This document shows positions 1-12,785 of a stretch of DNA of 64,000 nucleotides, piece after piece. This DNA is from Glandiceps talaboti (Eukaryota; Hemichordata; Enteropneusta; Spengelidae). The notes below the pieces were generated by a model that was not told the DNA's origin, ran no database searches, and saw nothing but the letters and a program-made list of their open reading frames with translations. The stretch is taken from contig NC_135559.1 in the NCBI RefSeq assembly GCF_964340395.1, positions 22,493,121 through 22,557,120 of the forward strand, written 5' to 3'. Each line of letters starts with the position of its first letter. The stretch's first letter is position 1. A program made the translations under genes and the position numbers.

Positions 1-97
1 AGACAAATGCAACCAAAGTTTTGATTGGTGCCAAAAAGACTCTGGTATTAGTTGACGAAGTCGGTAAAGTCTTTCTTCTCTTTAAATTCTCTCGTAG

Positions 98-289
98 ATG
101 ACGCAGACGGCGCAGTGGTGGAGGAAATGGAAGAAGCTGAAGAATGTGTAATGGATCGTCAAACGTTATTAGTTTATGAATATACTCCTAACTCTGCAGA
201 ACAAATGGAACACACTGGAAAACTTCAATTTGCTATCGATAACTTGAAAGCCAAAGTTATTGAGCTTCATAAATTCATATTAGAAGGAG
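98..289 (+). CDS. Internal exon, unrecognised gene
   Basis: The acceptor is the pyrimidine tract and AG ending at 97. The frame is open across the exon and ends after a split codon G|GG. The donor is GC type, GAG|GCAAGT, a good match to the GC-AG intron consensus. Confidence 0.55.
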
Positions 290-2808
290 GCAAGTACTAG
301 ACTAAGTACTAAGTATATGTTTTTAACTTTATGAATTATAACACCATTGATTTACGGCAGTCACAATATTAGTTGTTTTACGGCAGTCACGGTGGTAAAT
401 GTTTTACGGCAGTCCGGTAGTTGTTTTACGGCAGTCACAATAGTAGTTGTTTTAAGGCAGTCACGGTGGTAAATGTTTTACGGCAGTCACGATAGTTGTT
501 TTACGGCAGTCACAATAATAGTATAATAGTTAATTGTTTTATGGTGGTCGTGTGTGTGTATGTATGTATGTATGTATGTATGTATGTATGTATGTATGTA
601 TGTATGTATGTATGTATGTATGTATGTATGTATGTATGTATGTATGCATTTTTAGATTTTCTGTTAGTGCTGCTGCAAGTAAGACATTGAGTGTGTGGCA
701 TGCTGCGTATAATGCAATATATGTAATTCAGGCTATGTAAAATTAATTAACCCTATTATCGACTGGAAATATAGGATATGGAAATACATGGAAAATGATT
801 TTGGTTTGGTGTTTCACTCATGGCATATTATGTTCTGTACAAGATCATAGACATGTTTAGCCCAAACCTAACAACAGAGGCAACATGTCACACACTACAG
901 AGGCATGATGCCACACACAACAGAGGCACCATGCCACACACTACAGAGGCACCATGCCACACACTAGAGAGGCACCATGCCACACATTACAGAGGCACCA
1001 TGTCACACACAACAGAGGCACCATGCCACACACTAGAGAGGCACCATGCCACACATTACAGAGGCACCATGTCACACACAACAGAGGCACCATGCCACAC
1101 ATTATAGAGGCACCATGCCACACACTAGAGAGGCACCATGCCACGCACTAGAGAGGCACCATGCCACACACTAGAGAGGCACCATGTCACACACTACAGA
1201 GGCACTTAAAAAGTTATATATTTTGTTGGCCTAGCTTAAACTTGTGGATAGTCACTGATTGTTAGTACACTTCTAAACGTAGTAGTAAACTACATTTACA
1301 ACTAATTCTGTTATTTGCTGAAGTATCTCAACAAAAAGTAGAAATGATATTTATAGTAGCGGTCAGATTATAATGTTGTGAGTAAATAAAACAATAAAGT
1401 GATAAATGTATTCAGTATCAGTGGTATATGTACTAGTTTACTCACTATCAATTGTGTGCCCATCAAACTTATAAGGTATATGCCAATGTACTAGTTTACT
1501 CACTATCAATTGTGTGCCCATCAAACTTATAAGGTATATGCCAATGTACTAGTTTACTCACTATCAATTGTTTGCCCATCAAACTTATAAGGTATATGCC
1601 AATGTCGATGTCAAACTTACTGCAAACGTCTGTTGTTGTTTATTTTTCATTAATAGTTGTCTGAATGTGTGTAAAAATGTTATGTCCCATGAATGAAACA
1701 CCAAGCCTACATAATTTTAGCTATAGCTATTCGTGTTCTGTAATACGATTGGTGTAGTATTTAATATTCACCAACTTGTTCAAACTTGTTGTAATCAGAT
1801 GATTAGACTTACAACATTAATTGATATGCGTTCTTCAATCTAAATTTTCAGGGGAAGTCAAAGATTTCGAAATTGAGAAATTGTCAGCTGAGGAATTTGT
1901 ACAGTTACGAGAACAGGACAGACAGGGAAGGTTTGAGTTGGCTGGTGCTAGCACAGAACGTAAGTAATACTGAATTCATTTTTTTTTATAAAAAGAGTAT
2001 GAATAACACGAACCTATGTAGAAATACCGACAGCCATTCATAAATTGAACCTATATGAAAATAAAGACACCAGATACCATGGCTTTATTAATTACCTATG
2101 TCCATATTCCGCCATAAATGACTAATTTAAAAACTATCCTGACTTTAAACGTCAGACTACATAAATCAAGGACTTCAAAACACAGTCAACAGTTACAAGC
2201 TACACTAACGATTAGCAATAGTTGAAACACGTACATTGAGATTCAAGAACCAATTATAGCATTGCTGATTCTGTAGATCATGTTTGCCTAAACACTCTCT
2301 AAGCTTTCCTTTCTGACTGTTTATTTTACGAGTAATGCAACTTGAAACATTATAAAAAGTCCCTAATATCCGAAGAGATGGAGAATCACTACTATATCAG
2401 TATGACATTGATAAAGTTGAAGGTTTTGTTAGTTATTGAAAATATCGTTAAACACCCATCTAGTTAGCTTGAAGATTTTGTTAGTTATTGAAAATATCGT
2501 TAAACACCTATCTAGTTAGCTTGTCTGATGAAATACTTATAATAAATAAATCATGATAGTATATTCATGTGTACATCTCTTTTGTTGCAGATCGTCTCAG
2601 GAAATTAAAACGTAAAGAAACACAACTGTCTGAAAACTGCAGAGAGGATTGTCATCGGCAAATAAACAAACTAGTTGGATCATTAAAACCACGTCAAATT
2701 GAAAAACGTATGAATCTTTGTGAAAATAACCGTGATACTAGAGAACGGGGACGGGAAGGAGATAACAATGACAGTAACCCGGGGCGACGTCGTCGACATG
2801 AACAATAA
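98..2808 (+). CDS. 3' end of an unrecognised gene (three exons, 5' part outside window)
   Basis: Three exons join in one open frame: 98-289, 1852-1959 and 2591-2808, ending in TAA at 2806. I do not recognise the protein. The visible part is about 172 residues: an acidic start ([10 protein letters not shown]), a mixed helical stretch, a second acidic stretch ([16 protein letters not shown]), a Lys/Arg-rich stretch (RLRKLKRKE) and a very basic tail ending GRRRRHEQ. There is no signal peptide or membrane segment in this part. A pyrimidine-rich acceptor precedes position 98, so coding exons lie upstream of the window. The first intron needs a GC donor (GAG|GCAAGT at 290); reading through instead meets a stop at 298. 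AATAAA overlaps the stop codon at 2804. The exon chain is well supported by phase; the function is unknown. Confidence 0.6.
340..520 (+). repeat. Short imperfect repeat with ACGGCAGTC core
   Basis: About seven copies of TTTTACGGCAGTC lie in tandem with variable spacers (CACAATAGTAG or CACGGTGGTAAATG). They lie in the first intron of the unrecognised gene. Confidence 0.85.
550..648 (+). repeat. (TATG)n microsatellite
   Basis: This is a nearly uninterrupted GTAT/TATG run after a short GT run, within an intron. All reading frames through it are artefacts. Confidence 0.97.
888..1206 (+). repeat. 23-bp minisatellite
   Basis: About 13-14 tandem copies of a 23-bp unit start GAGGCACCATGCCACACA. The third-position variants alternate as CTAGA, TTACA and CAACA, giving a local 69-bp higher-order period. 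It is intronic. Confidence 0.93.
1429..1602 (+). repeat. 58-bp tandem triplication
   Basis: Three almost identical 58-bp units begin TGTACTAGTTTACTCACTAT. The copies differ by about one base, so the duplication is recent. It is intronic. Confidence 0.92.
1852..1959 (+). CDS. Internal exon, unrecognised gene
   Basis: The acceptor is TTTTCAG at 1845-1851 and the donor GAAC|GTAAGTAA at 1960. The exon is 108 bases in phase 1 on both sides and keeps the frame between its neighbours. It encodes [16 protein letters not shown] and a further glutamate/arginine-rich run. Confidence 0.65.
2412..2521 (+). repeat. ~53-bp tandem duplication
   Basis: Two adjacent copies share TTTTGTTAGTTATTGAAAAT and end CTAGTTAGCTTG, with about two mismatches. 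Confidence 0.85.
2591..2808 (+). CDS. Terminal exon, unrecognised gene
   Basis: The acceptor is TTTGTTGCAG ending at 2590, entered in phase 1. It encodes a Lys/Arg-rich C-terminus with the run RLRKLKRKE, a middle part with three cysteines, and the tail GRRRRHEQ before TAA at 2806-2808. A basic tail of this kind could bind nucleic acid or act as a nuclear localisation signal, which is inference only. Confidence 0.6.
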
Positions 2809-2906
2809 ATCGAATTATTATTTTTAAAGTTGCTTTTCATTAAAGTTTCTGACAACAGTTCCAAGCAGAAGACTTAATTGATCGGATGCGTTTATTGAGC
2901 ATGCTT

Positions 2907-2907
2907 C

Positions 2908-2988
<81 letters not shown>

Positions 2989-2990
2989 GT
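2907..2990 (+). repeat. (CAGA)n microsatellite
   Basis: This is a tetranucleotide run about 100 bases after the stop codon of the first gene, in its probable 3' flank. Confidence 0.97.
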
Positions 2991-3614
2991 GCACTAGTGG
3001 TAGATAAAATACAGTCGTGGCATCTTTCATGGTTCATTTTTATTCCTATTGTCCACGTGTAGCTAGATGTAAAACATAACTGGCAAATCTACCAATCTCA
3101 TGTTAATCAAAAACGGTCATTGCCACATGATGTGTACCCATTTGAGTTAGATTGTAACTGTTGAAAGTAGTAGTTCACCGTATACAGTTTAATTGTAACT
3201 TTGATATTGTAAATAAGAATCGCTGGCCCAAAGCATCAATATATCCGTGGATTGTACTTTTTATCAAACACGTGACTATCACTGTTACCATGGCAACCGT
3301 TTCTGCTATGTTCTCTCATTGAAATTGTTCATTGGTAGTAGTGTTGGTATTTCGATATCATGTGTGTTATATAGCTAGTATAGTTTTATGGGTTGACTAC
3401 AAATACATACAGATGAAGGAGTGTGGTGAAGATCAAAGGACTTTTTATTTTTCTATATTATGTCAGAAAGATATTATCATAGCGTCATTTTGTCCAAAAA
3501 GAATAAATTTTAGATTATAAGTATTTAAAGGCCAATTTATATTATGTGTCATATTTTGCTATTTCTTTGTTGCAACGTGTGCTGTGCGTACCCAATGTGT
3601 GCTTGATACGTTGA

Positions 3615-3680
3615 GTCACTGCGCCCTCACCCGCTCTGAAAGGGTTTGACTGATGAGTAGTAGAGTGAGGGCGCCGTCAC
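3615..3680. repeat. Small inverted-repeat element
   Basis: The left arm GTCACTGCGCCCTCAC (3615-3630) pairs with the right arm GTGAGGGCGCCGTCAC (3665-3680) with one or two mismatches around a 34-base loop. It could be a tiny MITE or a structured RNA; it is GC-rich compared with its surroundings. Confidence 0.7.
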
Positions 3681-3932
3681 ATCAATTCAATTCATCTTTA
3701 TTTACTTTGAGCAATTTCTGCTCATCAGTTACAGAACTAGAAAAACAAAAATCGTGGTGGAGAATGTACTAATACAAATTACGTTAATATACAGAACGTA
3801 GGATGCCTGCTTGTTTTAAATATCTAGCTAAATTGCAAAGCTGCTTTACATTTTCCATGGATAGTAGTTGTACAAGTTTAAAGACAAGCCATTATAGCCT
3901 ACAACACAGACAAGTGAGAAGACAGATTGGTA

Positions 3933-4579
3933 ATGGCTATTGTTCGAGGTGTTAATCTGGGGATTAACAGCTCGATCCTTGCCTCGGGTACGCTACAAGG
4001 GTCTCCAACACTTTCAACGTTACAACGAAAGCTACAGAAGTCCCTCTTCGGGTACTATCGGTAGCACTGAGTCATTGCAAAGGGTCAAAGGTACGATAGC
4101 GTTATTTTCAACCGGCAGCCGACAATATCTGTCGAAACAGCTTGAAAATCGAGGGAGATTTAGCTGGGCTATTGCCTTGTAAAACTTGCTTGTTTGGGAC
4201 GGTCAAAATTATGAATATATAATGAACATATTTGATTTTAAAATGCAGAAATATGGAATTTGATACACACAGTACGACAAATTCTGACGATAGTTGTGTT
4301 CTATGGCTCTATAGTAAGTTACACTCTGGGATTTTTGTCAGAAAAGTACATACTTTATTCAATAGTCGTAACATTTCCGACGTTTACATGAGGGTCTATG
4401 CATTCATCACCCATGTCAAATTGAACACACAGGCTGTTAACGGGTTCCCCGATCAATTTACCGCAGCAGAGTTCCCACCGACCCACAGTGGTACAAGTGT
4501 GGCCATGATCAAAGTGAAACTGTACAACGGAAAATATTCAAAATGCTTTGAAAATGATGTAACTAAGAAGGCTAGCTAG
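3933..4579 (+). other. Weak candidate two-exon gene
   Basis: An ATG at 3933 opens 43 codons (MAIVRGVNLGINSSIL...) to a TAG at 4062. A possible donor CG|GTAGCA at 4061 and acceptor AAATGCAG ending at 4248 would join it in phase to an open stretch ending TAG at 4577-4579, about 152 residues in all. The donor is weak, the acceptor lacks a good pyrimidine tract, and I recognise no domain. Phase agreement alone has a one-in-three chance. Confidence 0.2.
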
Positions 4580-6051
4580 CTTCACATCATAAACTATCCT
4601 CAGTATGATTGTAATTTTTCTTGGAAGACAATTCGTCGTCTTATTGTATGTTTTGCTTTCCAACATGGTACTGAGAGTTGATTGTTTTTATTTTGATTCA
4701 TAACATGCATGTACCCCTGTCGCAATCAACGTAAAAAGACGCAACACTAACGTTTGTTGCAATAGTGTCTACTATGACCAGGAAAATTACCTGCATCATG
4801 CCAAACACATGTTTAAATATATATAGTGTCGGTCTACAACACGAGACGGTATGTGTTTACATGTCAACGAAACGATATTTGATCTGAGTCGGCTTCAAGT
4901 TCGCATGAGAGTTCAAGTGCCGATATTGCAAGTTATCTATTACATTTGATGATTCTGTCAGTAGGATAGCAAACTTTCCAATCGAAATATCGCGTAGTAT
5001 CGTGTGGTTTGTTGATTTATGCGAGACTATATTGAATTCGGGCAGATTCACACGTTGGAAAGTTATTTCCATGACAATAGAGTAATGTTTACCTGAGGCT
5101 ATGATCGAACAATGGGAGAAGGTTTGTTACCAATCTGTTGTTACTTGTGTGCCTACAATAATACTATCTATCCATATATGATTATCCACTCATTTGACAA
5201 CAACTTCAAGTGATTTTCATAATTTTGATACTGGAAACTATTCTGTCACATGACAGATATAGCTGTCACAATGAATGGGGGCGGGAGGGAGGTTCGCCGG
5301 GGGGTTTCGTAAAATATTGAATGATTGAAGGTATGACATCTCTGTATTATGAATGCTAGTGGTAAAGGGACTTGAACTTCAATTTGATCAATTAATCAAT
5401 CAAATGACTACGATACAAATAACAACCTCATGTTTTAGAATAATCCCCACAGCATCAGAAAAAGGTGACTAAGTGGAAGATATTCCTCACGAAATGCTAA
5501 ACAATGGGTCTTGTTTGCCTTATACAAATAGGTCGATGTTTTCCAGATGAGTGGGCGGCACATCCCTTTTTCGAACCCCCTCCCCCATCCGATTAATACT
5601 TTGGACCTATATTGTGCACGTGCCACGCGTGGTATACCGGTAGCGGCAGGCTTTGAGTAGAAAGTATCTATTCATACAAATGTCCACTCTGTCATTTCTG
5701 TAGACGAAACAAACTTATGCCACACTCAAATTCAAATAGGAATTAGGAATTTGGTGCTTATTTCTGTTTTGTATTGCTTTCCCATAGAATGTCTTCAGCA
5801 TTACCCTTCAGCATTACCGTTTTCCAGAATTTCAAATTAACATGGAAGGTGTAATTCTATTTGGCCAGAAAAAAAATCAACCATGTGCATCTGTTTACTG
5901 ATTTGTAGTGACATAACAGTAGAAAATTAAAAAAGGAGAAATAACACAAAAACATAAATTATTAATTGAAGGATTGAAGTCAAATTGGAAATTACCCTTA
6001 TTTCTAATTCCTTTATTGAAGTGTATATTAGAATATAACTTGGTCACTTAA

Positions 6052-7003
6052 TGTCACATATTGTCAGAGTTGGGCATACCATTGTCAGAGTTGGGCATAC
6101 CATTGTCAGAGTTGGGCATACCATTGTCAGAGTTGGGCATACCATTGTCAGAGTTGGCCATATCATTGTCAGAATTGGCCATATCATTGTCAGAGTTGGG
6201 CATACCATTGTCAGAGTTGGCCATACCATTGTCACAATTGGCCATACCATTGTCAGAATTGGCCATACCATTGTCAGAGTTGGGCATACCATTGTCAGAG
6301 TTGGCCATATCATTGTCACAATTGGCCATACCATTGTCAGAGTTGGCCATACCATTGTCAGAGTTGGCCATACCATTGTCACAATTGGCCATATCATTGT
6401 CAGAGTTGGCCATATCATTGTCAGATCTAGCCATATCATTGGCACAGTTGGCCATATCATTGTCAGAGTTGGCCATACCATTGTCAGAGTTGGCCATATC
6501 ATTGTCAGAATTGGCCATATCATTGTCAGAATTGGTCATATCATTGTCAGATCTAGCCATATCATTGGCACAGTTGGCCATATCATTGTCAGAGTTGGCC
6601 ATATCATTGTCAGAATTGGCCATATCATTGTCAGATCTAGCCATATCATTGGCAGAGTTGGCCATATCATTGTCAGATCTAGCCATATCATCGACAGAGT
6701 TGGCCATATCATTGTCAGAGTTGGCCATACCATTGTCAGAGTTGGCCATATCATTGTCAGAATTGGCCATATCATTGTCAGATCTAGCCATATCATTGGC
6801 AGAGTTGGCCATATCATTGTCAGATCTAGCCATATCATCGGCAGGGTTGGTCATATCATTGTCAGATCTAGCCATATCATTGGCAGAGTTGGCCATATCA
6901 TTGTCAGAGTTGGCCATATCATCGGCAGAGTTGGCCATACCATTGTCAGATCTAGCCATATCATCGACAGAGTTGGTCATATCATTGTCAGAATTGGCAA
7001 TAT
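6052..7003 (+). repeat. 21-bp minisatellite array
   Basis: About 45 tandem copies of a 21-bp unit built on CATTGTCAGAGTTGGCCATA. Variants include GAGTTGGGC, CAATTGGCC and CAGATCTAGCC. Variant order shows higher-order blocks, for example repeated AGATCT-GGCAC-GTCAGAG series between 6420 and 6990. Because the unit is a multiple of three without stops, several frames on both strands stay open for over 300 codons. I treat these as artefacts. Confidence 0.96.
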
Positions 7004-7367
7004 CATGATTTGGTTTGGCCTTATGGTCACTGTACAACTTATCATGGCCAAAGTAGAATCATCGACCCTATAATCATATACCCTATGTGTAGGGTCTATT
7101 GTAGAATGTATCATGGTCAGAGTAGAGCTTATCATAGACAACAGTTGGACTTATCACCAGTTTACATCATCATCATCAATGTTAGCCATATCATGATACT
7201 ATTAACACCACTTATGTAAAAAAAAAGGTACAAGAATGACAATCGTAAAGTACAACAAAATGAAATCTCATTTATTGTAATTAATAGCAATGAGCTAATA
7301 AAATTCCATGTACAATGACATTGTGCATTCCAAAAATATAGCTCTACAAAATTCAAGTGCTTGTAGC

Positions 7368-7546
7368 CCTTTCCCTACATAAATGTTGTTTCCCAATCCA
7401 ACCATTCCTATCCCACCCTCCCCCTCCCTTTCCCTACATAAATGTTGTTTCCCAATCCAACCATTCCTATCCCACCCCCTCCCTTTCCCTACATAAATGT
7501 TGTTTCCCAATCCAACCATTCCTATCCCACCCTCCCCCTCCCTTTA
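7368..7546 (+). repeat. ~60-bp tandem repeat, three copies
   Basis: Three copies each contain CTACATAAATGTTGTTTCCC and CATTCCTATCCCACC and differ in the length of a C-rich joint. Confidence 0.92.
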
Positions 7547-7884
7547 TAGTTCACTATGATAGATACTGTATAACTTACATGCACACCCACATACATACCA
7601 GATCAATTTATGCACTCTTAACTATTGCCAGTTTCTGACTTTTCTCTCTCAAAGCTACAGTAATATGGCACTTAGTCATCATTATTGTCTTGTTATTTAT
7701 TGAATTAATGTGAAATGCAAATATTTATCAAAAACCCTGAATTTCATAATATGCTGTAAATAGCATTAATACTGTTCATTTAATATGCCTGAAAATATTC
7801 TACACCATGCAACATCCATTCTGATTGGTAGATTACACATCAAGTCAAAAACAATAGAGCACATCTTTAAATCTTGAAGCTTTA

Positions 7885-10800
7885 GACTGTTTATAGACAA
7901 TACATACTTAGTACTGTTCATAGACAATACATACTTAGTACTGTTTATAGACAATACATACTTTGTACTGTTTATAGACAATACATACTTTGTACTGTTT
8001 ATAGACAATACATACTTTGTACTGTTCATAGACAATACATACTTAGTACTGTTTATAGACAATACATACTTAGTGCTGTTTATAGACAATACATACTTTG
8101 TACTGTTTATAGACAATACATACTTAGTGCTGTTTATAGACAATACATACTTAGTGCTGTTTATAGACAATACATACTTAGTGCTGTTTATAGACAATAC
8201 ATACTTTGTACTGTTTATAGACAATACATACTTAGTACTGTTTATAGACAATACATACTTTGTACTGTTTATAGACAATACATACTTAGTACTGTTTATA
8301 GACAATACATACTTTGTACTGTTTATAGACAATACATACTTAGTACTGTTTATAGACAATACCTACTTTGTACTGTTTATAGACAATACATACTTTGTAC
8401 TGTTTATAGACAATACATACTTTGTACTGTTTATAGACAATACATACTTTGTACTGTTTATAGACAATACATACTTTGTACTGTTTATAGACAATACATA
8501 CTTTGTACTGTTTATAGACAATACATACTTTGTACTGTTTATAGACAATACATACTTTGTACTGTTTATAGACAATACATACTTTGTACTGTTTATAGAC
8601 AATACATACTTAGTACTGTTTATTGACAATACATACTTAGTACTGTTTATAGACAATACATACTTTGTACTGTTTATAGACAATACATACTTAGTACTGT
8701 TTATAGACAATACATACTTAGTGCTGTTTATAGACAATACATACTTTGTCCTGTTTATAGACAATACATACTTTGTACTGTTTATAGACAATACATACTT
8801 TGTACTGTTTATAGACAATACATACTTTGTACTGTTTATAGACAATACATACTTTGTACTGTTTATAGACAATAATACTTTGTACTGTTTATAGACAATA
8901 CATACTTTGTACTGTTTATAGACAATACATACTTTGTACTGTTTATAGACAATACACACTTAGTACTGTTTATAGACAATACACACTTAGTACTGTTTAT
9001 AGACAATACATACTTTGTACTGTTTATAGACAATACATACTTTGTACTGTTTATAGACAATACATACTTTGTACTGTTTATAGACAATACATACTTTGTA
9101 CTGTTTATAGACAATACATACTTTGTACTGTTTATAGACAATACATACTTTGTACTGTTTATAGACAATACATACTTTGTACTGTTTATAGACAATACAT
9201 ACTTAGTACTGTTTATAGACAATACATACTTTGTACTGTTTATAGACAATACATACTTTGTACTGTTTATAGACAATACATACTTTGTACTGTTTATAGA
9301 CAATACATACTTTGTACTGTTTATAGACAATACATACTTTGTACTGTTTATAGACAATACATACTTTGTACTGTTTATAGACAATACATACTTTGTACTG
9401 TTTATAGACAATACACACTTTGTACTGTTTATAGACAATACATACTTTGTACTGTTTATAGACAATACACACTTTGTACTGTTTATAGACAATACATACT
9501 TTGTACTGTTTATAGACAATACACACTTAGTACTGTTTATAGACAATACATACTTTGTACTGTTTATAGACAATACATACTTTGTACTGTTTATAGACAA
9601 TACATACTTTGTACTGTTTATAGACAATACATACTTTGTACTGTTTATAGACAATACATACTTTGTACTGTTTATAGACAATACATACTTTGTACTGTTT
9701 ATAGACAATACATACTTTGTACTGTTTATAGACAATACATACTTTGTACTGTTTATAGACAATACATACTTAGTACTGTTTATAGACAATACATACTTTG
9801 TACTGTTTATAGACAATACATACTTAGTACTGTTTATTGACAATACATACTTAGTGCTGTTTATAGACAATACATACTTAGTGCTGTTTATAGACAATAC
9901 ATACTTTGTACTGTTTATAGACAATACATACTTAGTACTGTTTATAGACAATACATACTTTGTACTGTTTATAGACAATACATACTTAGTACTGTTTATA
10001 GACAATACATACTTTGTACTGTTTATAGACAATACATACTTTGTACTATTTATAGACAATACATACTTTGTACTGTTTATAGACAATACATACTTTGTAC
10101 TGTTTATAGACAATACACACTTAGTACTGTTTATAGACAATACATACTTAGTACTGTTTATAGACAATACATACTTTGTACTGTTTATAGACAATACATA
10201 CTTAGTGCTGTTTATAGACAATACATACTTAGTGCTGTTTATAGACAATACATACTTAGTGCTGTTTATAGACAATACATACTTTGTACTGTTTATAGAC
10301 AATACATACTTAGTACTGTTTATAGACAATACATACTTTGTACTGTTTATAGACAATACATACTTAGTACTGTTTATAGACAATACATACTTTGTACTGT
10401 TTATAGACAATACATACTTAGTACTGTTTATAGACAATACCTACTTTGTACTGTTTATAGACAATACATACTTTGTACTGTTTATAGACAATACATACTT
10501 TGTACTGTTTATAGACAATACATACTTTGTACTGTTTATAGACAATACATACTTTGTACTGTTTATAGACAATACATACTTTGTACTGTTTATAGACAAT
10601 ACATACTTTGTACTGTTTATAGACAATACATACTTAGTACTGTTTATTGACAATACATACTTAGTACTGTTTATAGACAATACATACTTTGTACTGTTTA
10701 TAGACAATACATACTTAGTACTGTTTATAGACAATACATACTTAGTGCTGTTTATAGACAATACATACTTTGTCCTGTTTATAGACAATACATACTTTGT

Positions 10801-12432
10801 ACTGTTTATAGACAATACATACTTTGTACTGTTTATAGACAATACATACTTTGTACTGTTTATAGACAATACATACTTTGTACTGTTTATAGACAATAAT
10901 ACTTTGTACTGTTTATAGACAATACATACTTTGTACTGTTTATAGACAATACATACTTTGTACTGTTTATAGACAATACACACTTAGTACTGTTTATAGA
11001 CAATACACACTTAGTACTGTTTATAGACAATACATACTTTGTACTGTTTATAGACAATACATACTTTGTACTGTTTATAGACAATACATACTTTGTACTG
11101 TTTATAGACAATACATACTTTGTACTGTTTATAGACAATACATACTTTGTACTGTTTATAGACAATACATACTTTGTACTGTTTATAGACAATACATACT
11201 TTGTACTGTTTATAGACAATACATACTTTGTACTGTTTATAGACAATACATACTTTGTACTGTTTATAGACAATACATACTTAGTACTGTTTATAGACAA
11301 TACATACTTTGTACTGTTTATAGACAATACATACTTTGTACTGTTTATAGACAATACATACTTTGTACTGTTTATAGACAATACATACTTTGTACTGTTT
11401 ATAGACAATACATACTTTGTACTGTTTATAGACAATACATACTTTGTACTGTTTATAGACAATACATACTTTGTACTGTTTATAGACAATACACACTTTG
11501 TACTGTTTATAGACAATACATACTTTGTACTGTTTATAGACAATACACACTTTGTACTGTTTATAGACAATACATACTTTGTACTGTTTATAGACAATAC
11601 ACACTTAGTACTGTTTATAGACAATACATACTTTGTACTGTTTATAGACAATACATACTTTGTACTGTTTATAGACAATACATACTTTGTACTGTTTATA
11701 GACAATACATACTTTGTACTGTTTATAGACAATACATACTTTGTACTGTTTATAGACAATACATACTTTGTACTGTTTATAGACAATACATACTTTGTAC
11801 TGTTTATAGACAATACATACTTAGTACTGTTTATAGACAATACATACTTTGTACTGTTTATAGACAATACATACTTAGTACTGTTTATTGACAATACATA
11901 CTTAGTGCTGTTTATAGACAATACATACTTTGTACTGTTTATAGACAATACATACTTTGTACTGTTTATAGACAATACATACTTAGTACTGTTTATAGAC
12001 AATACATACTTTGTACTGTTTATAGACAATACATACTTTGTACTATTTATAGACAATACATACTTTGTACTGTTTATAGACAATACATACTTTGTACTGT
12101 TTATAGACAATACACACTTAGTACTGTTTATAGACAATACATACTTAGTACTGTTTATAGACAATACATACTTTGTACTGTTTATAGACAATACATACTT
12201 TGTACTGTTTATAGACAATACATACTTTGTACTGTTTATAGACAATACATACTTTGTACTGTTTATAGACAATACATACTTTGTACTGTTTATAGACAAT
12301 ACATACTTTGTACTGTTTATAGACAATATATACTTTGTACTGTTTATAGACAATACATACTTTGTACTGTTTATAGACAATACATACTTTGTACTGTTTA
12401 TAGACAATACATACTTTGTACTGTTTATAGAT
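7885..12432 (+). repeat. 27-bp minisatellite array (~168 copies)
   Basis: A nearly pure array of a 27-bp unit containing TAGACAATACATACTTTGTA and ending CTGTTTA. Two main variants differ at one site pair (CTTTGTACT or CTTAGTACT); rarer ones are CACACTT, TTTATTGAC, CTTTGTCCTG and CAATACCTAC. Rare variants recur in the same order about 2.0 kb apart, showing an internal segmental duplication. It begins about 130 bases past the MPI stop codon, in the gene's downstream flank. Long open frames on both strands follow from the period of nine codons and are not genes. Confidence 0.97.
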
Positions 12433-12497
12433 AAAATGTACAAAATAAACATACATTCATTTTGAAAGCAACTGTAATTTATACTTCTTCACTTAGC

Positions 12498-12503
12498 TTT
12501 ATT
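12498..12503 (-). terminator. Candidate MPI poly(A) signal
   Basis: AATAAA on the minus strand, about 58 bases after the MPI stop codon. It is the closest canonical signal and would give a very short 3' UTR ending before the 27-bp array. Confidence 0.5.
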
Positions 12504-12560
12504 CAAACACTCCACATAGTTTTACATTGCAACCGAACACACAATCTCAAAGTTGACAAA

Positions 12561-12785
12561 CTAATCAAGTGGGCAATAAGCCCTAAAAAGACAAATACCA
12601 CCTGGTTTAAGTTTCAAATCTACTTGTTGATTGGCCGAGATAAAAAGTACTGTGCCTCTTTTAAGTTGTAACTGTTCTTCATCAGCCAAAGTCTGATTAC
12701 TGCCTTCAGCTTCACCATCTACAACCAGTAATATGCTGGCACTGTCATAGCTAGCAATAACATAGGTATCAATCTTGTCAGGAAC
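12561..12785 (-). CDS. MPI: MPI exon 7 and stop
   Basis: 225 bases, residues 356-429: [20 protein letters not shown], then [14 protein letters not shown] and the terminal FRAYCPLD, as in the family's C-terminal domain. The stop codon TAG is at 12561-12563. The acceptor is GTGTACACAG. Confidence 0.96.
   Translation of the reverse strand, partial: VPDKIDTYVIASYDSASILLVVDGEAEGSNQTLADEEQLQLKRGTVLFISANQQVDLKLKPGGICLFRAYCPLD

Larger units (their letters stand above)
2991..6050. other. Mostly unassigned intergenic DNA
   Basis: This is low-copy AT-rich DNA. I see a small hairpin element at 3615-3680, a G-run cluster at 5276-5306 and one weak two-exon candidate at 3933-4579. Nothing else is supportable. 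Confidence 0.5.

Noticed and set aside
4857-5072. 71-codon minus-strand open stretch starting MEITFQRVNL
   Set aside because: Composition is plausible, but there is no homology, no partner exon and no conserved motif that I can name.
6051-7073. Three overlapping 315-340 codon frames in the 21-bp array
   Set aside because: The seven-codon period keeps almost every frame open; the predicted peptides are pure repeats.
7766-12465. Open frames up to 524 codons in the 27-bp array
   Set aside because: They result from a nine-codon repeat unit and are present on both strands in several frames, with no splice or start context.
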